From the NCBI GenBank assembly GCA_009760855.2, contig WPIO01000152.1:67501-131500 (forward strand): a DNA stretch of 64,000 nt. The letters run 5' to 3'. The position numbers and the translations under genes were made by a program. How positions within the stretch are numbered: the first letter of the stretch is position 1; every line of letters starts with the position of its first letter. The DNA comes from Cristatella mucedo. Taxonomy: Eukaryota > Bryozoa > Phylactolaemata > Cristatellidae. The notes under the pieces are model-generated. The model was not told where the DNA came from, ran no database searches, and worked only from the letters and a program-made list of their open reading frames with translations. This document shows positions 38,355 through 50,045 of this stretch, piece by piece.

Positions 38355-39370
38355 TGATATGACCGAGGAATATGGAGAGAGTGCTATCACCATTCTTGAT
38401 GCATAGGATAGTGAAAGTGACACGAGTGATTATAATGAATCTTTATAGCGTTCAGTTCATTCAGTTATTGTATAAAATACTTTGCTCCAAAATACTAGTC
38501 AACAAATTTGGGGGCTTATACATCGGAGGAGGGGCTTGTACACAGTACAATTTCCGGTACTCGGTTTTCGTCCGGTAGCTTGTCATGCAGTGAGTATATA
38601 GCTGAAAATTGCTCACCAAATGCTGACTGAGTTAAAAACTGGTGGCTCGCATGTTTATGAACAGTTGTTCGTAGTAATCAGTAAAACCTTAAGTGCAACA
38701 TGCAATTTACCAACACTAGAGCCACAAACGGAAAATTTTAACGGAAGAGGCAAGATCAAACGTAAGAAAACCCATCTGTCCAAATACAATCGGGTTCACG
38801 TGGTTCTCATTTAAACTGGTTTACGGCACAACCACCGCACCCTATTGGCTCATTAGCCAAAGCTAAACCAGCCCATCGAGCCTCTAGGTCTAAGCCCACT
38901 GGGTTAGATGGTCGCACTTCGCAATTTATGCTGTGTCCATGCCCTAAAGCCGGCACTTTTTCATTGACAGTTGAAATTACGGGTCGTAGCTGCTTAAGCT
39001 CTTCAAGCGCTAGATAACCTTTAGCCGTCGAATAAGCTTATTTGTTCTTTTTCCTTTCATGCTCTGTAAAGCTTGCCATTGCTTTAATTTCGTCGATTAA
39101 AACTTTTCCGAGACAAGCTTTCTACATGACAGGCATCCACTTGAAGAACACAGACTGGCTGCTTAAGTGAACACTTCGCTCTTCGAGGATTGGATTCTGA
39201 TCAGTTTTAATTATCAGCTCACATGGTACTCTGGCTTTCGCCAACAAAAAACATGCCGGCCAGACTGTGGCCTAGCATCAACCACTATTTCATCTTGACT
39301 TCAATAAAACAAAAATGATGAGAAGTTTCACCAATCAGCAGGCTTCCAGATGACGCAAGTCATATCATCA
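38355..39370. other. No gene seen
   Basis: AT-rich sequence with short frames only, between the pogo-like relic and the TLR 3' end. Could include further decayed transposon sequence. Confidence 0.4.
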
Positions 39371-39371
39371 T

Positions 39372-39377
39372 TTTAAT
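39372..39377 (-). terminator. Possible poly(A) signal of the TLR gene
   Basis: ATTAAA, a common variant signal, lies about 110 bp past the stop on the minus strand. No AATAAA was seen closer. Confidence 0.3.
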
Positions 39378-39486
39378 GCTGAAGAAAAGAGTTATTCCAG
39401 TTAACACATGATGCAACCCAGTGTTCGGACAGTAAACTTGCATCAGTCGTAAGCTCCACCATTTTTGATTTCCTGGCGACTATAAA

Positions 39487-42198
39487 TTAACGCCCTAACA
39501 AGCATTGCAAGGAAGCTGACAGACTATCCCCATTGCATCGATCACTTTCACATATATCCGCATCTGATTCAGTGGTTCTCAAAGGTAAATGCCGGATGGG
39601 CAGAGTTCGATTAATGATATTAGTGATTAAAGCCTCTAGAATGACATGGAATTTAGTAAAGCGGTGACTCAGAATCGTATCTTCATTTTCAATTGAGCTT
39701 TCCTCCAACGCAGGCCAGGTTAAATAATTATTTACATTAAGAAGCTTCCTGAGAGTTTTCGGCATCTTAGAAATGGCGAGGTCTTCCGTCGTCAGTATCA
39801 GCACAATTTGGCTAACTCCTTTCTGTAGAGCCATGTGGAACTCGAAGTCCGATAGCGAGTCGGCCATTGTGCTAGGCGACAAGAGCATCACGACAGCCAT
39901 GCTCGAATCAACATGCAGTGCGATCTGCTCGTACTCAGACCCACCGGGCGATAAAAGCTCACGCGTAACTACGTTTTTAACGCCCATCTTTGTGAGGAGC
40001 ATCCTTGTTTGGGCTGCTTTGGCGCTCTCGGCATCTGGATAGGATAGGTACACTTCGATTGGGGCAAGCGTAAGACGGCCATCCAAGCCGAAGAGCCGGC
40101 TTCTCGCTTTGTAATATAAATACTTTATACTCCACTTGAATGATTGGCAGACACTTGCCACCACTGATAAGAAGGTGGCAGAGCTAATGACAGCCAATAG
40201 GATTTTAAGGTACAAACATTGCCATCTTAAGACCGTTACAGTGTGAGGCGATACAGGAGTTCTGTGCTTGCCATCGAAGCATGTCAGGTTGACAACTGCC
40301 AACGGATCTTCGAGGTACCATGCAAAGAAGTCCTCATTAATGCACAAATAGCAGTCCAAGTCGGTGTCTGCCATATCGATAGTAAATTTTTCATAATACC
40401 GTCTCATAGTAACGAACTCAGCAACTGATGCTGGTGAGACAGATTTGATAGCATTATTAGAGAGATCGAGGGTCTCTAGCTTCTTTAAGTACCTTACAGA
40501 TGTATCCCAGAGGCTAATCCTATTCATGGACAAATTAAGTACTGTTAAACTAGGGCTATGCATAAGCACATCCGTCGGAAGGCGTATGATGCCGTTCGAT
40601 GAGAGATCAAGATGGGTGACGCTAGACGTACCGTTAAATGGCGCCCAGGCTCGGGCTGTCCCCAGAAAATTGCCGAGCTTGTTGCCGTGAAGGTTCAGAT
40701 ATTTCAAGAGGGGAGCACTCATGTTTAAGAAGAAATTGGGACCCCAACTGATGATGCCAATCTCATCTGCGTCAAGCATATTAAGCTGGCCCAGGCCCTC
40801 CACAATGCAATCGACATGCGGCACGGTTGAATAGCTGACGTCGACATGCTGCAAATTATTGTCGCCATTGAGCTGCCACGGTAATTCTCGACATTTGAGG
40901 TCTGAGAACAGCTGCCCGACATCTCTGATGTACAACCTAGTCATTTGGGGCGGCATTGTTAAAGTGCCATTTTTGAATGCACTGAGGGCTAGGTTTAGCC
41001 ATTCAAGACTGGATTGGTTGGACGGTTTGTGCCTCAATATGTCGTTCTCCCAATCCTGCTTCTTGTCAGCGAACAAGAGATCCTCTCCGTTGCAGTTCAG
41101 TACCTTGATGTAGCTGTCGTAAAATCTAAACAGGCCGTTGAGGTCGAGCACTCGAACGCGCATGATCAAGGGAGCCAGAGCCAGGAGAAGATCGCCGATT
41201 GAATTCACCTTCACCAGGACCTGGTTGTAGCCTAAACGCAGATATTTCAGATGCGGCATGTCAAAACTCGGTCCCCCCTGACGAAGATCTATTTCCAGGA
41301 AGTTATTCCAAGACATAGTCAATATTGACAGATTCATAGAGGTGAGTGCGGACCGCATGCTGTCGTCCAGCCCAAGCCACTGAAATGGGGCTACAGCTCG
41401 ATCCATTAGCAAAGTGTCGAGCGGCAGTCCGCTTAAGCCTGTGAGCAGGTCCGTTATATTCTGGAGAGCATTGCAGCTGATGTCCAATTTTCTCAAAGTA
41501 CCGTTAAATGGAAGCAGAGCATTAGGGTCTATTCTCCATAAGTTTGCATTTCGAAAGGAGAGGCGTCGTAGGGGCAGCTGGTGTAAGGCTGCCAGATCGT
41601 CGCGTGATATTGCTTTAGTTTTGTTGCAGTTAGAACTTAGGTGCAGCGTGTCTAGCGAAACTAGAGAGGCTGAAGAGTTTCCAAAAGAGCCGACATTTGG
41701 CATAGTTATAGCCAGTTCTTTTAAGTTGGCCAGGCCCTGCAATGTCTGATCAGGAAACTCTTTCGGACACGAATCTGTTGCCATGAACAGCCTTGACAGT
41801 TTACGAAGGCGATTAATTGCTCCTGAAGCGTATCCCGTGGAGTAACTGATCATATTGCAATTAATGTCCAGAAATTCCAGAGAATTCTCTAGCCCTTCAA
41901 AGGAATCTGTCTCGAGCTGGGTGATCGCGTTAAAAGATAGAACTAACTTGGTCAGGTTCTTTATGAAGACAAATGCTCCAGGAGGGATTCTTGACAGTCG
42001 ATTACCAGAAAGATTCAGCTCACTCGTGGTACTTGGTATGTCCTCTGGGATGGTGACTAAATCCCGACGTGAGCATTCAACGATGAGCCGACCTTGCTTA
42101 GTGCTACAGCTGCAAGGACCGCAGCTGTAGCCATTCTTCTCAGTGAGTGATCCGAAAACGACGTTTGCCCACGCCACCAAACCGGCCATTGCCAACAT
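39487..42198 (-). CDS. Toll-like receptor, intronless, divergent TIR domain
   Basis: 903 codons in one open frame. A hydrophobic start (residues 1-17) is followed by an LRR N-terminal cap (CGPCSC...C, about 26-56) and many leucine-rich repeats (e.g. LNLSGNRLSRIPPGAF, LDLSSNGIIRL, LETLDLSNNAI), then a reduced C-terminal cap (C616, C619, C640). One transmembrane segment lies at about 663-684, then a basic juxtamembrane and a TIR domain at about 712-855. The TIR keeps fold-level motifs but is divergent: box 1 is IEVYLSYPD rather than (F/Y)DAFISY, box 2 is RELLSPGG rather than RDxxPG, and box 3 is YLTW. TLRs sense ligands at the surface or in endosomes and signal through TIR adaptors; whether this one signals is unknown. 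NXT/NXS sites are common in the ectodomain. Met1 was chosen because it precedes the hydrophobic stretch; Met4 is an alternative. Confidence 0.92.
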   Translation of the reverse strand: MLAMAGLVAWANVVFGSLTEKNGYSCGPCSCSTKQGRLIVECSRRDLVTIPEDIPSTTSELNLSGNRLSRIPPGAFVFIKNLTKLVLSFNAITQLETDSFEGLENSLEFLDINCNMISYSTGYASGAINRLRKLSRLFMATDSCPKEFPDQTLQGLANLKELAITMPNVGSFGNSSASLVSLDTLHLSSNCNKTKAISRDDLAALHQLPLRRLSFRNANLWRIDPNALLPFNGTLRKLDISCNALQNITDLLTGLSGLPLDTLLMDRAVAPFQWLGLDDSMRSALTSMNLSILTMSWNNFLEIDLRQGGPSFDMPHLKYLRLGYNQVLVKVNSIGDLLLALAPLIMRVRVLDLNGLFRFYDSYIKVLNCNGEDLLFADKKQDWENDILRHKPSNQSSLEWLNLALSAFKNGTLTMPPQMTRLYIRDVGQLFSDLKCRELPWQLNGDNNLQHVDVSYSTVPHVDCIVEGLGQLNMLDADEIGIISWGPNFFLNMSAPLLKYLNLHGNKLGNFLGTARAWAPFNGTSSVTHLDLSSNGIIRLPTDVLMHSPSLTVLNLSMNRISLWDTSVRYLKKLETLDLSNNAIKSVSPASVAEFVTMRRYYEKFTIDMADTDLDCYLCINEDFFAWYLEDPLAVVNLTCFDGKHRTPVSPHTVTVLRWQCLYLKILLAVISSATFLSVVASVCQSFKWSIKYLYYKARSRLFGLDGRLTLAPIEVYLSYPDAESAKAAQTRMLLTKMGVKNVVTRELLSPGGSEYEQIALHVDSSMAVVMLLSPSTMADSLSDFEFHMALQKGVSQIVLILTTEDLAISKMPKTLRKLLNVNNYLTWPALEESSIENEDTILSHRFTKFHVILEALITNIINRTLPIRHLPLRTTESDADICESDRCNGDSLSASLQCLLGR

Positions 42199-44570
42199 GG
42201 TAAGATGCCTAGAACGAGTAAGCCAAAGAGATTATAAAGGAGGGGAACTCAGAGACATCGAACGAATGGTATTTAATTATAACTCAGAACAGCTTAATGA
42301 AGAACAGCTGCCATAACCAAGCCCGTGCTTTCTTAAAGACAGCTGCTATTACAAAGCATCCCTTGCGTGAAAATTTCTTGAGTATTCGCAACCACCCAAT
42401 GGTGACCACGAAATACTGGTGTCGCCCGAAGTATAGACTCAAGTAAAATCAGCTATCTCTGGATCAAACTACATCTAGACTCAATCACCAAGAGCTTCGT
42501 GCAGTGGATTACTTCCAGAAAGCATGCAGCTGGATGCAATCAAAATAGTCAGCTTAATGTCCTTTCTATTTATGAAATGGTGTCTGCATTTTCTTTACCT
42601 TTGCTTTACCGGCTAACATTCACAACTTTTTATTGTATCGTTCAAGCCACTGATTTTCAGTCATTCCTTTTCTTATAATTCGTATTAGTAAAAGAGGTTC
42701 CAAAGACATGGTTGTGTGATTACCAATTTAAATCCTACTCGCAGAAAATCTACATATGTTTGTGCTCTCTTGGTGCAAGCATCTTGCATGTACAGGGTAT
42801 ATTGAGCAGCTCACCGCCGAAGCACCGGAGAGCTCATTGCATTGCAACGTGGCTAAATTGAGCTGGCCTGCGACCGATGTGATGATAACGGCTGACTAAA
42901 CATGACTTATAGATTCAAGCACAAATGTTGCTGCAGAAGTACCAATCTAGTTAATATAACAAAAGATGCTTGAGCTAATCACCTCAAATCCTTGTAAAGC
43001 CCACTACTTTGGACTCATCATGTCTAGAAGTTCGCCACCAAGCATATCAAGTATCACGGTTTTAAGTCTAAGACAAACGAGGCTGCTGTTTGTAAGCAAA
43101 CAAATAAAATTAAAACTGGCAAAGCAGTATAGAAAGTATGTAATGGAAATCAACCTGCAATCCTGATCTGGCTTAATATCATGCCACTCCTGAATTCAAG
43201 GAGCGTATCTTGAATTCGTCTTTGTGCCATAGTTACTGAACGGTCACTTGCCTATCATTGAGACCTAAATATCTCATACTCATCATTTGCTTTACAATTT
43301 CCATGTACCTTGTGACGTATCTTTTACGGATACGCAGTAATTAGTTACAACGACAGTTTACAACAAAAATAAATGGAAAAGCAAAAGCTAGAAAGTAAGA
43401 GCAGTGTAACACTCGTAGTAACAGAGAAGTCACATAAGTGCCAGGTTAAGACTGAAACACAATATTTGATAAAGGGATGAACAAATATTCATGTATAACT
43501 CTTTCCTAGCTTTGACAAGTCAGCGAGCAGTATTAACCCTTAAGAGGCAATTTGAAATGTGTTACACCCAGTGATGTTGAAGCAGTCACTTGAATATGCT
43601 TAGAGAAGCAGAGACCGTAATCATGCTTGGTAAGGTGGGGAAGTAGGAGAGACGTTGACAGAAATGGCCAGCAAATTAACAACGAATGGTCGGCAGATTA
43701 GGCAAAAATATTATAGGATTAGCGACCAAGACCTAAATAGTCTATAGTTCTACGAGAAATTCTCGATAAAGAAAAAAGGCGTGTAGTGCCAGATACAAAG
43801 GTGAGGTAGTTTGGACAGATGTGCACAGTTCGATTTCTCTCCTGCTCCACATGTTCCGATAAGAGAAAAGATCGAGGAGAAGATGGATAAATAGGATGAA
43901 AAGAGTTAAAATAAAGAGAAAGAGAGGGAGGATGAGAGACAAAAAGGAAAATTAAGTGAGAAACCGATCGCGTGTGTGGTGTTCTGTTTTTGTTTGAGCT
44001 TGCGCTTATGCAGTAAATGGAGCCAGGATTTTCAGGTAGGGACAAGCCCTGCCAATAAGGATGCACAAGGTAAAAGTGACAGGTCTTTTATTTGACGCCC
44101 AAGTGGCGGCTGAGCACAGATTAAAAGCACGTGATGATTTCACCGTTGGTCACAGTAACGGCCAATTCTTTCTAAGCATATAACAGCATGTCACCGTTGA
44201 CGTTGTCATTCTAATGCGTGCATAGATAAGTATTAATACGCGGAGCCCACATTAGATCAGGTTGTTGACGCAGTGGCAGTGTCTACATAAATTGCATCAG
44301 CTTGCACAGTGGGTAATAGCCTGCCCCGGCTCGAGGAGACTCTTCCAGCATGACAGCACTTGAACGGTAAGCGTCCTGACGCTTTGCGACGTCGAGTAAA
44401 AATAAATTTCCCTTCACAAGCTGTGAATCTTCTGTCGCAAGAGGATTAGCTTGAGGTCTGGGAAAGGTAATCTTTTAGAATTTTGTTGCCAGCTTTAAAG
44501 GCTGTCTCAATGGAATGCATAGTGCTTCCATTAGGGGAGGTTCAAGCATAAGAATGGAGCATTTTCATCG
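42199..44570. other. TLR upstream region, no other gene seen
   Basis: Contains the TLR promoter by position. A TTATAA element lies about 35 bp upstream of the ATG, and a CTCGTTCTAG just before the start could act as a splice acceptor for an upstream untranslated exon. No coding exon supported. Confidence 0.4.
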
Positions 44571-44574
44571 CCTC

Positions 44575-44770
44575 TATGCCGAAGCAAAAGTTCAATTCTG
44601 TATCTCCAATATCTGAATCCAAATCTTGTCAGTTGCCATGTCAACAAAGTCAACACGAAAAAACTGCTTATTGCAATTGGTGTGCACATTGTGAACTGGT
44701 CGGCCGGGTAGGATTTGGTCGATGGTCATGTCGGGCATCTCAATCTCATGATGCTTGCAGAACTGCGCGC
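44575..44770 (-). pseudogene. Possible second hAT-type relic fragment
   Basis: Minus-strand HEIEMPDMTIDQILPGRP and FFRVDFVDMATDKIWIQI resemble the EVP...PGR...YRV.F..A.D....EL block of ZMYM/52-kDa-repressor-like hAT proteins. Short and degenerate. Confidence 0.3.
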
Positions 44771-44871
44771 GTTAGTCCACTGATCATCCCAGCCAGCCAT
44801 TCAAATTCTCTCCTTAAGCACTTGAACGGTGGGATCAACCAAGTGTAAGCCATTGCTAAGATCTTGATAAT

Positions 44872-44992
44872 GTTGCGCCAGGGCTTAAGGGTTTAAGCCT
44901 TTTACGATCGAGAACATGGCATCGAGTCCTGCAGCATATTAGCAACGCCGAGATAGAGTTCTCTTAAAGCGCTATATCGATGAGTTATGTAT
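44872..44992 (+). mobile_element. Possible composite SINE (family T)
   Basis: B-box-like GGCATCGAGTCCTGC followed by GATAGAGTTCTCTTAAAGCG, which resembles the LINE-B tail. The head is poorly preserved. Confidence 0.4.
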
Positions 44993-45045
<53 letters not shown>

Positions 45046-45056
45046 TGTGTGTGTCT
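44990..45056. repeat. (GT)n(GC)n(GT)n tract
   Basis: GT repeats flank a GCGCGCGCGCGC core; alternating purine-pyrimidine, potentially Z-forming. Confidence 0.95.
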
Positions 45057-45059
45057 ATT

Positions 45060-45790
45060 TTTCTGCAAAACCTACGATAGCTCCAGCCTGGTCAACAGCA
45101 AGTGCTTAATGAGATGTCCGATGAAGGCCAACTTGCATCGAAGAATTTAATCAACGAGGCATGTCACCTTGATTCTCTGCTCAGCCGTGCTGCCGTCTTC
45201 TTCGATATAATCCAAGATTATAACAGTCGAGGTGATTAGTTTCAAAATGATGTCACTGGCGTATCTTTTGGCCTCATCAGGGTAGTCCCTCGTTTCAGGC
45301 CACGGATTTGCTCAACCCGCAGCTATTTGAACAGGTCCTGTTCAATCTCCTTTCCTTGCTAAGCAGTTCGTCATTGACTTTGCAAGAAACCATCGAAAAA
45401 TGTATACTCCCACCAACCAGCGTGAAGAAAAATTCACCGTCGGGGGACGCCATCTGTGGAGCCCGAAACCAGTTTTAGCTGGAGCGTGTCGACCCAACAA
45501 TGCCCGCTGTTCGCCAACTCATGCAGTGGCTTGATCTTGGCTTTCAGACCTATTGCCTCATGGTTCAGATTGGCCGTGCCATCATTGCCTTGCCAGCTAC
45601 TATTGACAATCAGAAGCGGCCATTGGTCTGAATGTGAACGAAAGCATTGCACAGAGTATCGGGGCTTATGGTTATCACATGCTTCTGGTGGACTAGTCAC
45701 ACACGCGGCAAACGGGTCTTGATCTAAGCGAAGCGGCTTGCCGGAGCTAGCTGCTTTTTCTTGCTCGCATCTAGCGTCTTGTGCGCTACA
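45060..45790. other. Unassigned, minus-strand coding-like remnants
   Basis: The minus frame at 45434-45700 reads HEAIGLKAKIKPLHELANSG and CWVDTLQLKLVS. Another frame near 45150-45300 reads YPDEAKRYASDIILKLITST. Both look like decayed protein sequence, not random DNA, but I cannot name a family; no splice sites support a live gene. Confidence 0.3.
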
Positions 45791-45799
45791 ACAAAAATA

Positions 45800-45967
45800 C
45801 TAGCTGATCTAAAAACCTCTTTTTCTAAAGCAGCAGAAGAACCTTGACGGCTTTCACCACCACTTGCAGCGGCAATAAAGGATTGCCCACCGCAGGATTC
45901 GAAACACGACCTCGGTACCAAGGTAGAGAAAAACATCCGTCTTTCCTAGTGCACCGTCTCAGCTCAC
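45800..45967 (-). mobile_element. tRNA-derived SINE, family S
   Basis: Minus-strand head GAGCTGAGACGGTGCACTAG, B box TTTCGAATCCTGCGGTGGGC, and tail CTTTTTAGATCAGCTAGTAT. Confidence 0.75.
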
Positions 45968-46741
45968 CCAACCCAATGCTGTATTAGCACTTTCTTGTCA
46001 TTGAGATCCTAACGAACCGTGTGAGAATGCCCATTAATTGAGTCATTCTGAATGTCGGGGGCTGGTCATCGTTCTTCGGGGACCTCTTGAGAGCGATGGT
46101 GCTAAGCTCAGTACTCTGCCAGCGAATGAACGTGAGAATCTCAAGGAAGTTGTGACGGGTGAGCTAATCAACCAACTAGTTGTTGCCTGGGATGGGCAGG
46201 TATGGGCTCACTGGGAGCCGTAATGGATTGCCTGATCCTTTCAACTAACGGATTGCCTGATCCTTCCAACCGAGTTATACATTATTTGTAATCACCTAGG
46301 CCCATGATTTTTCTCAATAGCCTACTTTCCCGTAATGATGTATGCCTCTTAATTCATAAGACCAATAGTTTTCAGCATCGCCTAGCAGTGATGCGACTGT
46401 TGGCTGCATTGATGCTCCAGAATTTTCCGAGAAAACGACGACAGATATCATCAACAATGCTGAGTTTGTACGTCGAAATGGCCGGTCTTGACCAAGGCGC
46501 TCGGTCAATGTCGAGGGCCCCAACTGTAAACCGAGCTCGAGGCACGGCATCACCCTGAATTGGCTGTGCTGCATGCCGGCAATATAGCTGAAACCCTGTA
46601 ATGAAGCTGGTGGTGGTAACTGCTTCTGAAGTTCCATGACAGCTGCTACGTGCTCTCCATCGAGTCCCAGACCAAGATAACACACGGATGTCGGCCTTTT
46701 TTAGGCTGTCCTTACGATTTTCACAGGCGACGGTGCTGATA

Positions 46742-46743
<2 letters not shown>

Positions 46744-46777
<34 letters not shown>

Positions 46778-46778
46778 A
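46744..46778. repeat. (GT)n microsatellite
   Basis: About 17 GT dinucleotides. Confidence 0.95.
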
Positions 46779-46929
46779 GAGGGATGGAGTGAGAGCCAGA
46801 GAGGCAAGCAAATCTAAGGTAAAAAACGGCTGCAGAGGTAAGCAAGGCAGCCGGAATTAGGGCTAAAATTTCAGAGGCATCAGTGGAAGCGAAAGTGGGT
46901 CCATGTGATTCGTTCTTTACGTGCTTATG

Positions 46930-47222
46930 CGTGCTTATACTGTGCATGCTGCCGCTAACCATATTTGCATGCTGACCCTGTGCATGTAACCCTTAACCAT
47001 AATATGCTAGTTTTCATTGAGCTTGCTACCACTAACTATTCGATCGTAATTCCTTTGCAGCAAATGGAAAGTACCTAGAAAGAGATTGAGTTCGCTAGCA
47101 GACACTATAACAAATGTATTCGCTTTGCAGCAAACGTAAAGCGCCTAGAAAGAGATTGAGTTCTCTAAGGGCGCTTTATCGAGTGCATTATTATTATTAT
47201 TATGTTTTATTATTATAATAAA
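46930..47222 (+). mobile_element. LINE family B 3' end, tail duplicated
   Basis: The 3' UTR-like sequence is followed by two consecutive copies of the terminal segment (AAATGGAAAGTACCTAGAAA at 47063 and AAACGTAAAGCGCCTAGAAA at 47132), each with AGAGATTGAGTTC, then one (ATT)n tail. Confidence 0.75.
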
Positions 47223-47689
47223 TACTATCATCATTAAAGTCGTTTATTAGAAACGTATTGAGTCTAACGAATCAATACATTCGCATTTCCACTCGAACAG
47301 CCGTAACAGTGCAAGTGGGGTATAGTAAAACCAACACTATCCGATCGGCTGCTACATCGCCATCTTTGAGCTCTTTCATTCCGAGCCGTGCCCTTACTTG
47401 AAGCTGCCGTAGTAAGAACATGTAAGAACGCAGTAATGTGCAAATCAATTTTCGGTCACAGCCTGCAGCTGTAAGACTTTGTGCTGCCAGGGCTAGGACA
47501 AATCTCACAGCTACCGCATACCACGAGTATACAATGCAGACCCTATTTAATACGGAAACTGTACATTAAACTAGAATCTCCTTTCGGAGCACGAATTTCT
47601 ATCGACTGCCGTCGTACAATGCTGAGCTGAGGGGTTAGCTGATACAGGCTCGTTTAAATTGATGAGAAAAGCCATTATGGCTATCACTC

Positions 47690-47875
47690 AGCTGGAAGTT
47701 GCAACGGCTTCGATAGCCCTGGAGGTAAGGTGCTCGCTTTTTATGACAGAGGGACTATAGGTTCGAAGCTTGTGGTCGACGATCCGTTATTGCTAATTTT
47801 AAGTGGTGGTGATAGCCGGTTAAAATCTTATGCCGCTATTCAAAATGAGGCTGTCAAATCAGCTAGTATTATTAT
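47690..47875 (+). mobile_element. SINE family S
   Basis: Head AGCCCTGGAGGTAAGGTGCT, B box GGTTCGAAGCTTGTGGTCG, body GATCCGTTATTGC, tail GAGGCTGTCAAATCAGCTAG and an ATTATTATC end. Confidence 0.75.
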
Positions 47876-48009
47876 CATAAAGAATTTCGGGATCCACGGG
47901 GGTCAAAGCCACGACCTGGATCGTGTAATGATAGCGCCTTAACTCCAAAGGGGCACGAAAACAAGACACGAGAACAAGAAATATTTCTGGACTAAAGCAG
48001 CCGACCACA

Positions 48010-48183
48010 GCTTTGTAATTGCGATTTGCATGCTGACCCTGTGCATGTCACCCCTAACCATATTATTCATTTCGTTTGTTTTTCAAGCATGATTTTACTT
48101 ACCATTCAATTGCATTTCATTTTACAGCAAATGTAAAGCGCCTAGAGAGAGATTAAGTTCTCTGAGGGCGCTTTATCAAGTGA

Positions 48184-48219
<36 letters not shown>

Positions 48220-48220
48220 C
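48010..48220 (+). mobile_element. LINE family B 3' end
   Basis: TTGCATGCTGACCCTGTGCA and the terminal AAAGCGCCTAGAGAGAGATT, AAGTTCTCTGAGGGCGCTT, then 12 ATT repeats (48185-48218). Confidence 0.8.
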
Positions 48221-48224
48221 TTAT

Positions 48225-49140
48225 GGCATCAGTGAAAAAACAACCGTTGATAATTCGGATAACCCATGCTGTAAATTCTAGCCTTGCTATTCCGTATGAA
48301 ATATACTTGTTGGTGATTCCTCATGGTGCCGTGAGTCGTTCTGGTCTTTCCACAGTGCTGTTTACCGCTTCCCCACCCCACCCCATCCCTATTGTGTTTT
48401 CTGGCTTTTTCTCGATGTACTCGGACCACGCAACAGTCTTGCAGCAAACTATCCGCTGCTTAAGTTGATGCTTTTCCAGAGGTGCCATGACACCGGTATT
48501 TCTTGAGAGTTCTGTAGTGGACCGAAAAAGGCTTTACTACAAAGATGGTCTCCATCGGTGATTAATTTTCCGATGAGCAAGGAGCGCTCGTAGATCGGTG
48601 GACTGTCCCGTACGTTTGATGGGCATTTAGCGTAACGTGTCCAACTTGCTACGGGACTAGCGACGAAACTAGCTGCCGCAGGCTGCCTCTAGGTGCGTTG
48701 ACTCCGCACTCTCTGGAGGCGTCGGCAGCTCAAGGTCATGCGGATGACGATGTCAGTTCCCAATTTTTGATCAGCATTTCGATTGGTGTCACTTATCACA
48801 CGTTTTCTAAATCTTACTCTTACTCGTCGGCAGCTCGTTTGGCAGCCACACCTTATGCGAGCACAATGTGGAATTGTGCTGATGAAAAAATAGTTGGAGT
48901 TATACAATTCAGACCATCCCATCCCATTAACATTCCCGGACATTTCTCTCAAGACAACAGACATATTGGTGAATTAAGCGAAAGGGTTCCGACTCACATC
49001 TACGGTGCTAGGGGAGACTGCTTGTGCAGTCATCCCAGCTAAGGTGGGATGCAGAGGTAAATATCCACTAAAACACCCCTGCCTGCACTGTGCTAGCCTC
49101 TACTTCAATTACCTTCACAGACATACTCCGTTTATGCATG
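48225..49140. other. No gene seen
   Basis: Open frames on both strands (for example 48698-49042 plus) lack recognisable domains. Confidence 0.4.
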
Positions 49141-49149
49141 GCATTTAAA

Positions 49150-49230
49150 CTCTCTGTCTCTCTCTCGCTCTGTCTCTCTCTGTCTCTGTCTCTCTGCGTC
49201 TCTGTCTCCGTGTCTCTGTCTCTCTCTCAA
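49150..49230. repeat. Degenerate (TC)n stretch
   Basis: TCTCTGTCTC-type imperfect repeats. Confidence 0.85.
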
Positions 49231-49319
49231 GAAGGAAAGCAATAGATTCTGTCCAGAAATATGATTAACGAAGTACTCTGTCGCAATCATCAGAAGACCA
49301 GCAAGTTTCCATCACTTTA

Positions 49320-49631
49320 TTGCTGCAAGTGTACCTAATAATAGTAATAATAATTACATTGAGATTAAGTTTGTAATGTACCCTCAGGTAATTAAATCTC
49401 CATCTGGGCACTTTATATCTGCTGTAAAGGAAGTGCATCAATATGGTTAGTGATGATAACATGCACAGTGTGTGAGCATGCACGCACGCACACACACACA
49501 CACACACACACACTTACACGCGCACGCACACACGCACACACACAGACACACACACACACTTACACGCGCACGCACACACGCACACACACACGCACACACA
49601 CGCACACACACACACACACACACACGCACAC

Positions 49632-49668
<37 letters not shown>

Positions 49669-50045
49669 GGGCAATTCACAAGGACTAGCAACTGCTATGA
49701 AGAACAGGTGCGCTCTTTGCTTCTTTTTAAAGGTCGTCAAGTCGGGCGATGTCGTGATATCAGTCAGGAGTGAGGTCTATGCTTTGGGCATGCGAATCAG
49801 TGGCAGTCTCTAAAGGATTGGAAGGTATATGAAGGCATTACTAAACGACGTTAGGTAGAAGAATGGGTGGTACGATGACTAGCCTGCTTGGGAGTCATTC
49901 TGATGGGTAGGCTAGAGCTAGGGAATGAAGAGACCTACAAGTGAGTGACAAAACCGTCTAGTCTATAAGTTTCATGATGGGAAACAGATGCACATTGGCG
50001 ATAAATGGTGAACTGTGGCAACAGTGATGCTCATGACAGATAACC
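49320..50045 (-). mobile_element. LINE family B, 3' part, split by a (CA)n array
   Basis: The minus-strand 3' end (ATATAAAGTGCCCAGATGGA, tail AATTATTATTACTATTATTA) is at the left. The C-terminal RT region is on the right of the microsatellite (49487-49667). Confidence 0.6.
49487..49667. repeat. (CA)n with CG and TA variants
   Basis: About 180 bp of CA repeats with repeated CACGCACACACG-type variants; a duplicated larger unit (TTACACGCGCACGCACACAC) is visible at about 49515 and 49559. Confidence 0.95.

Noticed and set aside
46314-46685. 123-codon minus frame
   Set aside because: Looks protein-like in places but I could not assign a family or find start and splice support.
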